NCBI GenBank assembly: GCA_027943245.1
Contig: JANDJZ010000838.1
Coordinates: 1-22,174 of the forward strand
DNA length: 22,174 nt
Direction of reading: 5' to 3'
Origin: Acanthamoeba sp. SK_2022b
Taxonomy: Eukaryota > Discosea > Longamoebia > Acanthamoebidae
Shown here in pieces: positions 15,873 through 22,174 of the stretch (its first letter is position 1; each line of letters starts with the position of its first letter). The notes under the pieces were generated by a model. The model worked only from the letters and a program-made list of their open reading frames with translations, made no database searches and was not told the DNA's origin. Made by a program: the position numbers and the translations under genes.

Positions 15873-16256
15873 ATGCCGGTCCCGCGTTCCGCTCGAGAGC
15901 AGCCGAACCTCGCCCGGGCCTCGCTCGCCGTGCTGGGTGTGCTGCTCCTGGGCCGCGCCCTGGTGGACGGGGCCGGGCTCTCCGGCCCCTCACAGGTCCT
16001 GGGAGCGGCCTGGATCGTCGCGGGCGCCGGGGTGCCCCTGGCGTGCCTGGTGCAGGTCCGCCAGCGCGCCGACCGGACCAACCGGCTCGCCACGGTCCTG
16101 GCGACCTTGGGCTACGCGGTCCTGGCGGCGTACGCGGTGCTCACCGAGCCCGTTCCCACCGACGTCGGCGGAGGGCTCGTCGTGCTCGTCGGGCTGATGC
16201 TGATGGGCGCGGGTGGGCTCATGAGCCAGCCGCCGGAGCCCGCGCAAGTTCCCTAG
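15873..16256 (+). CDS. small polytopic membrane protein, unknown function
   Basis: 127 aa with four hydrophobic stretches (about 17-35, 42-60, 73-92 and 98-117) and a polar N-terminus and tail. A TAGCGT -10 box at 15860-15865 is 7 nt before the ATG at 15873, so the mRNA is probably leaderless; a GTG at 15864 would start inside that box and is rejected. It lies downstream of the qcrB terminator as its own unit and converges on the L,D-transpeptidase gene, with 40 bp between stops. I do not recognise a family. Confidence 0.75.
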   Translation: MPVPRSAREQPNLARASLAVLGVLLLGRALVDGAGLSGPSQVLGAAWIVAGAGVPLACLVQVRQRADRTNRLATVLATLGYAVLAAYAVLTEPVPTDVGGGLVVLVGLMLMGAGGLMSQPPEPAQVP

Positions 16257-16296
16257 GCCAGGTGCCGTCACGGAGCGCGTGGCGAGGACACGCCGC

Positions 16297-17508
16297 CTAG
16301 AGGGCGGAGCCCTCCTGCCAGGACGCCCAGTCCACGTTCCAGTCCGTCCAGCCGTTCTGCGGCTCGAGCCGGCGCGGGCTGTTGACGTACTGCACGACGT
16401 CGCCGCGGCGGCTGTGCGCGTACAGCCAGCGGCTGTCGGCCATGCTCATGCCGGTGCAGCCGTGGCTGACGTTGTCGCGGCCCTGGGAGCCGACCGACCA
16501 CGGGGCAGCGTGGATGAACTCCCCCGAGTTCGTCAGGCGCATCGCCCAGCGCACGCCCTTGATGTTGTAGTAGTCGGGGTCGGCCGAGTCGACGCCCGTC
16601 GTGGCGGCGTCCATGTCGATCGAGGAGAACTTCTCCATGATCACCTTGGTGCCCTGCCGCGTGCGGTGCCGGTCGTCGCCGGTCGTGACGTTGAACGTCC
16701 GGACCTTGCGGCCGTCGACGTAGTAGCTCAGCCGGTGCCGCTGCACGTCGACGCGGCTGATCACGGCGGCGCCGGTGCGGAACGTGATGGTGCGCGAGTC
16801 CTGCCCGTACGTGCCGTTTCCCGTGGGGACGCCGTTGACGTCCAGCACGACCTTGATGGTCGAGCGGGCCGGCCAGTACGCCTTGGGCCGGTAGTGGACG
16901 GTGGTGTCGCTGTACCAGTGCCACGAACCCGGGACGTCCTGGCCGTCGACGCTCACCGTCATGTGCCGCTCGAAGGCCGCGCGGTCCTTGACCGGCAGGT
17001 CGAACGTGACCACGACGGGCATGCCGACGCCGACGGTCTCGCCGTCCAGCGGCGCGACCGACGGGTACGTCTGCTGCTCCAGCGTCAGCGCCTGCGTGGT
17101 GAAGCTGCGGGCCTCCGTGGTGCGTCCGCCGTCGGGCGACGTGGCCACGGTGCGCAGCCGGTAGCGGGTGCCGGGCTCCAGGAGCGCGTCGGCTTGCCAG
17201 CGCCCGTCGGCGAACGTGCCGGGCACGTCGACACGCTGGCCGTCGACCGTGGCGCTGAGCCGGACGCTCTCGACCGTGCCACCCTCCGCCGCGGCGGTGA
17301 CGACGGTGTCGACCGGGACCTCCGTGGCACCGTCGTCGACCGACGCGGTGACCGCGGGCCCCTCGGCGTCCGACGAGCCGGCCGCGGCGCTCGAGGACGC
17401 GCCAGGACGCTCGTCCGCGTCGTCGCCGCCGAACGGCTGGCACGCGGACGTCAGGAGCAGGGAGACGACCGCGACGGCGGCCAGGCGGGACGTGGACGAG
17501 GCTCTCAC
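16297..17508 (-). CDS. L,D-transpeptidase lipoprotein (Ig-like + YkuD)
   Basis: 403 aa. N-terminal signal with lipobox LLTSAC (Cys 23) predicts a lipoprotein on the outer face of the membrane. Residues about 50-140 and 145-245 form two Ig-like domains, as in mycobacterial LdtMt proteins, followed by a YkuD catalytic domain (about 250-375) with H333 in EFIHAAPWS and the SHGCTGMS signature (H349, C351). It cross-links peptidoglycan as 3-3 bonds and is the class inhibited by carbapenems. The GTG at 17508 is 6 nt after a TACACT -10 (complement of 17515-17520), so a leaderless mRNA is likely. Upstream is the cta operon terminator. Confidence 0.93.
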   Translation of the reverse strand: MRASSTSRLAAVAVVSLLLTSACQPFGGDDADERPGASSSAAAGSSDAEGPAVTASVDDGATEVPVDTVVTAAAEGGTVESVRLSATVDGQRVDVPGTFADGRWQADALLEPGTRYRLRTVATSPDGGRTTEARSFTTQALTLEQQTYPSVAPLDGETVGVGMPVVVTFDLPVKDRAAFERHMTVSVDGQDVPGSWHWYSDTTVHYRPKAYWPARSTIKVVLDVNGVPTGNGTYGQDSRTITFRTGAAVISRVDVQRHRLSYYVDGRKVRTFNVTTGDDRHRTRQGTKVIMEKFSSIDMDAATTGVDSADPDYYNIKGVRWAMRLTNSGEFIHAAPWSVGSQGRDNVSHGCTGMSMADSRWLYAHSRRGDVVQYVNSPRRLEPQNGWTDWNVDWASWQEGSAL

Positions 17509-17514
17509 CGCGTC

Positions 17515-17554
17515 AGTGTACGAAGCGACCCCAGCCGTGGCCGGCAGCCACGGC
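17515..17554 (-). promoter_or_regulatory. L,D-transpeptidase promoter with inverted repeat at the -35 position
   Basis: TACACT (complement of 17515-17520) is the -10. The expected -35 position (about 17538-17543) falls inside a perfect 8-bp inverted repeat with a 5-nt centre, 17534-17554 (GCCGTGGC / GCCACGGC). This may be an operator or the lower part of the cta terminator structure. Confidence 0.45.
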
Positions 17555-17562
17555 CGCGGACG

Positions 17563-17602
17563 CGACAGGTCCCTCCCCCGTGGACGGGGAAGGGACCTGT
17601 CG
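17563..17602 (-). terminator. terminator of the ctaCDF operon
   Basis: A 12-bp perfect stem (17563-17574 with 17591-17602), one mismatch, then 5 more pairs around a 4-nt loop. It lies 14 nt beyond the ctaF stop. No U-run; it is also symmetrical enough to work on the other strand. Confidence 0.75.
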
Positions 17603-17616
17603 TGGAGCCGGACGGC

Positions 17617-18012
17617 TCAGTGGGCGTGGACGCCTCGGTAGTACTCGAAGACCCAGCCACACACGACCACGGCGCCGAAGCCGGCACCGATGATGAACAG
17701 CCACCACCCGAAGATGATGCCCAGCATGCAGGTGCTGAACGCCAGCGCGGCGTACAGCGGCCACCAGCTGAACGGCGGGAAGAAGCCGAGCTCGCCGGCG
17801 CCCTCCGCGATCTCGCCGTCCTGGCGGTCCTCAGGACGCGCCGGGATCTGCTTGGCGACGACGCTCAGGTAGAACACGACGAGCGCGCACAGGAAGAACG
17901 TCATCACCAGCGCGGTGGTGCCGGTGACCTCCTGGGTCAGGAACCAGTAGATCGGGGCGATCAGCAGGAAGAAGATGCCACAGCTGGCGAAGATCCATGC
18001 CTCGGTCTTCAT
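17617..18012 (-). CDS. ctaF: cytochrome c oxidase subunit IV
   Basis: 131 aa with four membrane helices (about 6-26, 32-52, 84-102 and 104-122), the actinobacteria-specific small subunit of the aa3 oxidase. The N-terminus MKTEAWIFASCGIFFLLIAPIYW and the middle FFPPFSWWPLYAALAFS are typical of the family. The ATG at 18012 begins 4 nt after the ctaD stop; an in-frame upstream start at 18060 would overlap ctaD by over 40 nt and lacks family similarity. Last gene of the minus-strand cta operon, ended by the 17563-17602 hairpin. Confidence 0.94.
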   Translation of the reverse strand: MKTEAWIFASCGIFFLLIAPIYWFLTQEVTGTTALVMTFFLCALVVFYLSVVAKQIPARPEDRQDGEIAEGAGELGFFPPFSWWPLYAALAFSTCMLGIIFGWWLFIIGAGFGAVVVCGWVFEYYRGVHAH

Positions 18013-18016
18013 GTGC

Positions 18017-19762
18017 TCAGCGACCGTCCTTTCCGGGGTCGAGCACCTCGGAGCGTCCATCGACGTCCGGGGCGTCAGCCATCGGCGACTTCTCGCCGGG
18101 GTTGTGGGCCAGCTCGAGGGCGGCCACGTCGGGGTGGTGCAGGTCGAACGCCGGGCTCTCCGAGCGGATGCGCGGCAGCGACACGAAGTTGTGGCGCGGC
18201 GGCGGCGAGCTCGTCGCCCACTCCAGCGAGCGGCCCCAGCCCCACGGGTCGTCCAGGCCGACCATCGGGGCGTTGCGCGTCTTCCAGACGTTGTACAGGA
18301 AGGGCAGCGTCGAGGCGCCGAGCAGGAACGCGCCGACCGAGGAGATCTCGTTGAGCGTCGTGAAGCCGTCCAGCGGCGAGTAGTCCGCGTAACGACGCGG
18401 CATGCCCTCGACGCCCAGCCAGTGCTGCACCAGGAACGTCAGGTGGAAGCCGATGAACAGCAGCCAGAAGTGGATCTTGCCCAGCTTCTCGTCCAGCATC
18501 TTGCCGGTCCACTTCGGCCACCAGTAGTAGAAGCCGGCGAACATCGCGAACACGACGGTGCCGAAGACCACGTAGTGGAAGTGCGCGACCACGAAGTAGG
18601 TGTCGGAGAGCTGGAAGTCCAGCGTCGGCGACGCCAGGATGACGCCGGTCAGGCCGCCCAGGAGGAAGGTCACCATGAAGCCGAGCGTGAACAGGATCGG
18701 GGTGTCCATGGAGACGGAGCCGCCCCACATGGTGCCGATCCAGTTGAAGAACTTCACGCCCGTCGGGACGGCGATGAGGAACGTCATGAAGGAGAAGAAC
18801 GCCAGGTCGACCGCGCCGGTGACGAACATGTGGTGGGCCCACACGGCGACCGACAGGGCGGCGATGGCCAGCGTCGCGCCGACCAGGCCGACGTAGCCGA
18901 AGATCGGCTTGCGGCTGAAGACCGGCAGGATCTCGCTCGCGATGCCGAAGAACGGCAGGGCGATGATGTACACCTCGGGGTGGCCGAAGAACCAGAACAG
19001 GTGCTGCCACAGGATGGGCCCGCCTGTCGCGGCGTCGAAGACGTTCGCCCCCAGCATCCGGTCCGCACCCAGCGACAGCAGCGCGGCTCCGAAGATCGGG
19101 AACGCGATGAGCACCAGCAGGCTGGTGACCAGGACGTTCCAGGTGAAGATCGGCATCCGGAACATCGTCATGCCGGGCACGCGCATGGTGAAGATCGTCG
19201 TGACGAAGTTGACCGCGCCGAGGATGGTGCCCAGGCCCGACATGTACAGGCCCATGACCCACAGGTCACCGCCGACGCCGGGGCTGTTCACGCCGTCGCT
19301 GAGCGGGGCGTAGGCGAACCAGCCGAAGCTGGCGGCGCCGCCGGGCACGAAGAAGCCGGAGACGACGATCGTCGAGCCGAACAGGTACATCCAGTAGCTG
19401 AACATGTTGAGCCGCGGGAACGCCACGTCGGGCGCACCGATCTGCAGCGGCATGATCGCGTTGGCGAAGCCGAAGAACAGCGGCGTCGCGAACATCAGCA
19501 GCATGATCGTGCCGTGCATCGTGAACATCTGGTTGTACGTCTCGTCGCTGAGCAGCTTCGAGCCGGGCTGGGCCAGGTTCGCGCGGATCAGCAGGGCGAG
19601 GACGCCACCGATGATGAAGAAGATGAACGACGTGACCATGTACATGTTGCCGATCAGCTTGTGATCGGTCGTCGTCATGATCCGAACGGCCTTGCGGCCG
19701 AACGACTCCGACCGCGCGGCGGTCCGCGCCTCGCCTGCGTCGAAGGCTGCGGTGGTTGCCAT
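18017..19762 (-). CDS. ctaD: cytochrome c oxidase subunit I
   Basis: 581 aa, the catalytic heme-copper subunit. It binds heme a, heme a3 and CuB and reduces oxygen while pumping protons. Twelve membrane helices; ligands visible include MFTMHGTIM (heme a His), WFFGHPEVY (CuB His cross-linked to Tyr), AHHMFVTG (two CuB His) and VAHFHYV (heme a3 and heme a His). The N-terminus before the first helix is short and polar. The ATG at 19762 overlaps the ctaC stop by one base (TGATG), with GGAG about 10 nt upstream. In M. tuberculosis ctaD is elsewhere; here, as I recall for Streptomyces, it sits between ctaC and ctaF. Confidence 0.97.
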   Translation of the reverse strand: MATTAAFDAGEARTAARSESFGRKAVRIMTTTDHKLIGNMYMVTSFIFFIIGGVLALLIRANLAQPGSKLLSDETYNQMFTMHGTIMLLMFATPLFFGFANAIMPLQIGAPDVAFPRLNMFSYWMYLFGSTIVVSGFFVPGGAASFGWFAYAPLSDGVNSPGVGGDLWVMGLYMSGLGTILGAVNFVTTIFTMRVPGMTMFRMPIFTWNVLVTSLLVLIAFPIFGAALLSLGADRMLGANVFDAATGGPILWQHLFWFFGHPEVYIIALPFFGIASEILPVFSRKPIFGYVGLVGATLAIAALSVAVWAHHMFVTGAVDLAFFSFMTFLIAVPTGVKFFNWIGTMWGGSVSMDTPILFTLGFMVTFLLGGLTGVILASPTLDFQLSDTYFVVAHFHYVVFGTVVFAMFAGFYYWWPKWTGKMLDEKLGKIHFWLLFIGFHLTFLVQHWLGVEGMPRRYADYSPLDGFTTLNEISSVGAFLLGASTLPFLYNVWKTRNAPMVGLDDPWGWGRSLEWATSSPPPRHNFVSLPRIRSESPAFDLHHPDVAALELAHNPGEKSPMADAPDVDGRSEVLDPGKDGR

Positions 19763-20386
19763 CAGCTGCCAGCTCCATCCTGCTCGTCGCCCGAGCCCGG
19801 GCCGTCCTGTGCATCGTCGTCGCCCAGGCCCGCGATCTCCGCGGCGTACTTCTGACCCTCGGGGGCGCCAACGGCACCCGCCTGCTCCAGCTCGCGGAGG
19901 TGGGCGTCGTACTCGCCGCGGGAGACGACGTGGACCTTGAAGATCATGCGCGTGTGGTAGACGCCGCACAGCTCGGCGCACCGGCCGGTGAACGTGCCCT
20001 CACGCGTGGGGGTCAGGTCGAAGGAGTTCTCGCGTCCGGGGACGACGTCCATCTTGAAGTAGAACTCCGGGACCCAGAAGGAGTGGATGACGTCCGGCGA
20101 GAGCAGCTCGAACCGGACCGACTCGTCGACCGGGAGCCACAGCTCGGCCGGGTCCTCCGGCGTGCCGAGGTCGAAGACGTCCTCGGAGACGGCCTGCTCG
20201 TCCTTGTAGTTGAACGACCACTGCCACTTGGAGCCGACGACCGTGACCGTGTGGTCGGGGTTCTCGACGTCCTTGATCATCTCGTTCTGCGCGGTGATCG
20301 TGTGGTAGAAGAACACCGCCACGATGATGACCGGCGCGATCGTGTAGAGCGCCTCGATCGGCAGGTTGTAGCGGACCTGCGGCGGA
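19762..20386 (-). pseudogene. ctaC: cytochrome c oxidase subunit II, 5' end lost at a junction
   Basis: About 208 codons remain. The segment from PPQVRYNLP onward holds the second membrane helix (IEALYTIAPVIIVAVFFYH) and the complete cupredoxin domain with CuA ligands: H in DVIHSFWVP, then [12 protein letters not shown] (two Cys, His, Met). The C-terminal tail is acidic. Normally this is preceded by a signal peptide, first membrane helix and linker of roughly 80 or more residues; here, directly upstream of the codons for PPQ (20377-20385), the DNA becomes eukaryotic. The frame stays open into that DNA to an ATG at 20445, but those residues are not CtaC-like. It is either truncated by misassembly or truly broken; misassembly is more likely, so in the source bacterium the gene is probably intact. 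Confidence 0.9.
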
Positions 20387-20400
20387 CGAACACGTGAAGA
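20378..20400. other. bacterial-eukaryotic DNA junction
   Basis: To the left, an actinobacterial ctaC reading frame with very high GC. To the right, pyrimidine-rich intron sequence of a multi-exon eukaryotic gene (minus strand). The last bacterial codons are about 20377-20386; no inverted repeat, target duplication or insertion-sequence end is visible at the join. Confidence 0.85.
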
Positions 20401-20439
20401 AGGAAAGAGGGAGGGATAGAGAGGGAGAGGCGCGGATAC

Positions 20440-21524
20440 CTTCATCGATGGTGAGGCCGGTGTGCGAGAGCGAATCGATGAAGTTCATGATGGTGACGCT
20501 TTCCTCCTCCTCCTCATCGGCGCTCTCGCTCTTGGCCTTTTCGGCCTTTTTCTTCAGCTTCTTCTCCTTCTTCTCCTCCTTCTTCTTCGCCTTCCTCTCC
20601 CGCTTCTCCTTCTCCTGTCACAACCCCAAACAGATAAGAACTAGAATGGCTGTAGACAAGATATAAATAATAACTGTAAATAAATAAATAAAAATCTCTC
20701 GTGTAGAAGCTAACAACTGAGACCAGGGGAAGACAGACCTTGACCTGGCTCTGTCGCATTTGTTCTTCCATCTCGGCTCGACGCTTCTTCTCCTCGGCTT
20801 CCCTCATCTTGGCCTCGGTGAGGGCGACGAGGTAGAGCAGCTCGTCGATGGTGGCCTCCATGTCGTTGTCGCACTCCTTGTAGATCTTCATGATCTCCTC
20901 CTTTGGAATGAGCTGGAACCTGACGTAGGGGACCACCCATAAGCCAACGCGAACGAACGCAGGCCTACGCGCACGCGCGAGTTCTAAAATGTAGTGGGAG
21001 CAGGCAAGTACTTCTCCTCGAGCTTGGCCTGGATGCGCATCTTTTCCTGTCGGGCCCTCCTGGCCTGCTCCTCCTGGGCTATGCGCTTCTTTCTCTCGCT
21101 CTCCTGGACTCGCACCTTCCTGGCCTCCTTCTGGTTGTTGACCAGCAGGTTCACCACGCTGCCTGCACGACCGCCGGCGTCAAAGACAAAGAAGCCAACA
21201 GGCCACATGTTTGCGTTTATGTAGCGGGTCATATGGTGTATGTGAACGTACCGGCCATGACGTTGTTTGTCTTCAGGAGCTGGTCCTTCATGTGGGCGTG
21301 GTCTACGCAGAAGATGGAACTGTGTGTAGGGGCTTGTCAGGCACGCGCCGTGCATAAAAACACAAAGACAAACACACAAGGGGCTACCCGAGCAGCTTGG
21401 CCTTGGCTTCCACTTTCTCCAGCTCGGTGCTCTCCCACTTGTCGATGACCTCCTCGATGGAATCCGATTTACTGACCGTGGACTGGTTTCTCACCATCGT
21501 CTGGCGTGCCTTGGCCGCAAACAT
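20440..21524 (-). CDS. multi-exon eukaryotic gene for a Lys/Glu-rich coiled-coil protein, partial
   Basis: Five exons can be joined in frame with GT-AG introns: 21524-21388, 21319-21252, 21162-21012, 20919-20745 and 20614-20440 (introns 68, 89, 92 and 130 nt; a fifth begins at 20439 and is cut by the junction). About 235 codons are covered. Exon 1 starts at the ATG at 21524 (MFAAKARQTM...). Exon 3 is strongly coiled coil (RKKRIAQEEQARRARQ). Exon 4 has IPKEEIMKIYKECDNDMEAT then IDELLYL, resembling a CUE ubiquitin-binding fold (weak), followed by more coiled coil. Exon 5 is almost all Lys/Glu, then EEEEESVTIMNF. Codons end mainly in G/C, and the fourth intron is AT-rich. Exon ends are read by eye; exon 4 could end 6 nt later. 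I do not recognise the protein. Host might be a GC-rich protist. Confidence 0.6.
20615..20744 (-). other. AT-rich spliceosomal intron
   Basis: 130 nt with donor GTCAAG, AT-rich TTTATTTATTTA runs in the middle and acceptor GTGACAG. Its composition contrasts sharply with flanking exons and with all bacterial DNA in the window. Confidence 0.6.
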
Positions 21525-21670
21525 GCTTCCCCTTGTCTAATCAAACTCTGGCCCCTTTCGTTTGTGTGCTTTTACAGTGGGCCGAAAAACGGTCCGCTTC
21601 CTTTGCCTGAAGGCGCTGCTGACCTGGCAACGGATGCTTGAAATTCTGCACTCCCAAAAACCTGGCTACG
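21525..21670. other. probable upstream/5' region of the eukaryotic gene
   Basis: About 146 nt with mixed composition and seven or so CpG in the last 130 nt, directly upstream of the ATG at 21524. No TATA box or other clear signal was found. It ends at the last CpG (21669). Confidence 0.4.
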
Positions 21671-22174
21671 AAAAAATATATGTTTTATGGAATTAAAAAC
21701 TATGAAAAAAAACTGTATTTACCACACAAAGCTGGGCAACTTCAACCATCACTTCTTCAATGCTTCAAGCTTCACACAACAAGAAAAGGACAGAAACATT
21801 CTGTTACAATCAGCTGCACTGTTTGCCCCCCTGTATTCTCATGGTTTTAGTTCAAAACAAAACCTTGAAACACACCTTGAACAAGGCCACACTTGCCCCT
21901 CATTGTGCTCTGGTTGCCCACCTATTACAGAAAAAAGGAAGTGACAAGAATGGTGTGCATGTGTCCTATTACTGATGGAACAACATGCAGCATTGGAGGG
22001 AGCATTGAAAATGAACCTGGAGCAAATGAGGACCATGTGCAACCCTCTTGATTTAAATACTACACAGCAGAAGCAAGCTAAAGTGGCATTGCATACTCTC
22101 TACAACATGGATGATTTTGTAGACAGTATCTTCAGCTCTTGCAAGGAGACAAACACTTTCTGCCCTCTGCACAT
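21671..22174. other. AT-rich segment with no CpG, no confident gene
   Basis: 504 nt to the right edge, roughly 40% GC, rich in TG and CA and without one CpG. On the plus strand frame 21687 is open to a TGA at 21942-21944, and the same frame is open again to the edge (about 77 codons from 21945, with ATG at 21975 beginning MEQHAALEGAL). A second frame is open from 21881 to about 22050. No family is recognised, so coding is uncertain. Candidates: a decayed methylated repeat, a neighbouring gene of the eukaryote, or DNA from a third source. Confidence 0.5.

Noticed and set aside
17975..19855. A 626-codon plus-strand frame antisense to ctaD
   Set aside because: Antisense shadow; ctaD on the minus strand carries all heme and copper ligands.
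20394..20666. Plus-strand Ser/Phe-rich frame over the fifth exon
   Set aside because: It is the complement of the Lys/Glu repeat codons (AAG/GAG) in the minus-strand exon; no independent support.
1..22174. CRISPR arrays, tRNA/rRNA genes, insertion sequences or prophage parts
   Set aside because: I looked by eye on both strands and saw no direct-repeat arrays, cloverleaf-like ends, transposase motifs or phage genes.

Overview
The window is a composite of at least two, and probably three, kinds of DNA. Positions 1 to about 20,386 are very GC-rich bacterial DNA with close-packed genes, GTG/TTG starts, TANNNT -10 boxes directly before start codons, and actinobacterial gene families (QcrCAB with a diheme QcrC, four-subunit aa3 oxidase, tandem ROK kinases, NlpC/P60, FadD15-like ligase). 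Gene order matches the block I recall from Mycobacterium tuberculosis around Rv2182c to Rv2200c. High GC and protein style suggest a Nocardioides/Aeromicrobium-like actinomycete; this placement is inference.

Bacterial layout. 1-671: the start of a PlsC acyltransferase (minus) and a small membrane protein (plus). 577-3266 (minus): a four-gene operon of SRPBCC protein, small Cys-containing protein, and two ROK sugar kinases. 3390-5126 (plus): long-chain acyl-CoA ligase, followed by a perfect 20-bp inverted repeat. 5196-7822 (minus): HExxH protein, secreted NlpC/P60 hydrolase with its own promoter, and a small Cys-pair protein. 7922-9916 (plus): DEDDh/GIY-YIG/UvrC-like nuclease and a stand-alone Lrp ligand-binding domain. 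9927-11392 (minus): trpD and a degenerate receiver protein. 11417-15729 (plus): ctaE-qcrC-qcrA-qcrB, closed by a strong terminator, then a small membrane protein (15873-16256). 16297-17508 (minus): L,D-transpeptidase lipoprotein. 17617-20386 (minus): ctaF, ctaD and a 5'-truncated ctaC.

The two respiratory clusters together encode the cytochrome bcc:aa3 supercomplex: QcrB/QcrA oxidise menaquinol, QcrC passes electrons to the CuA site of CtaC, and CtaD/CtaE/CtaF reduce oxygen. The remaining bacterial genes are cell-envelope (PlsC, FadD, NlpC/P60, L,D-transpeptidase), sugar-kinase and tryptophan functions.

At about 20,386 the ctaC reading frame stops being CtaC-like just upstream of its conserved PPQVRYNLP segment. 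From there to about 21,670 the DNA is eukaryotic: a minus-strand gene with at least five exons separated by GT-AG introns of 68-130 nt, coding for a Lys/Glu-rich coiled-coil protein with a possible CUE-like segment. From 21,671 to 22,174 composition changes again: AT-rich and without a single CpG. The simplest reading is a chimeric or contaminated assembly joining a bacterium to a eukaryote. Because the frames do not match across the junction and ctaC has lost its signal/first membrane segment, a functional horizontal transfer is not supported at this edge. I found no tRNA, rRNA, CRISPR array or insertion sequence.
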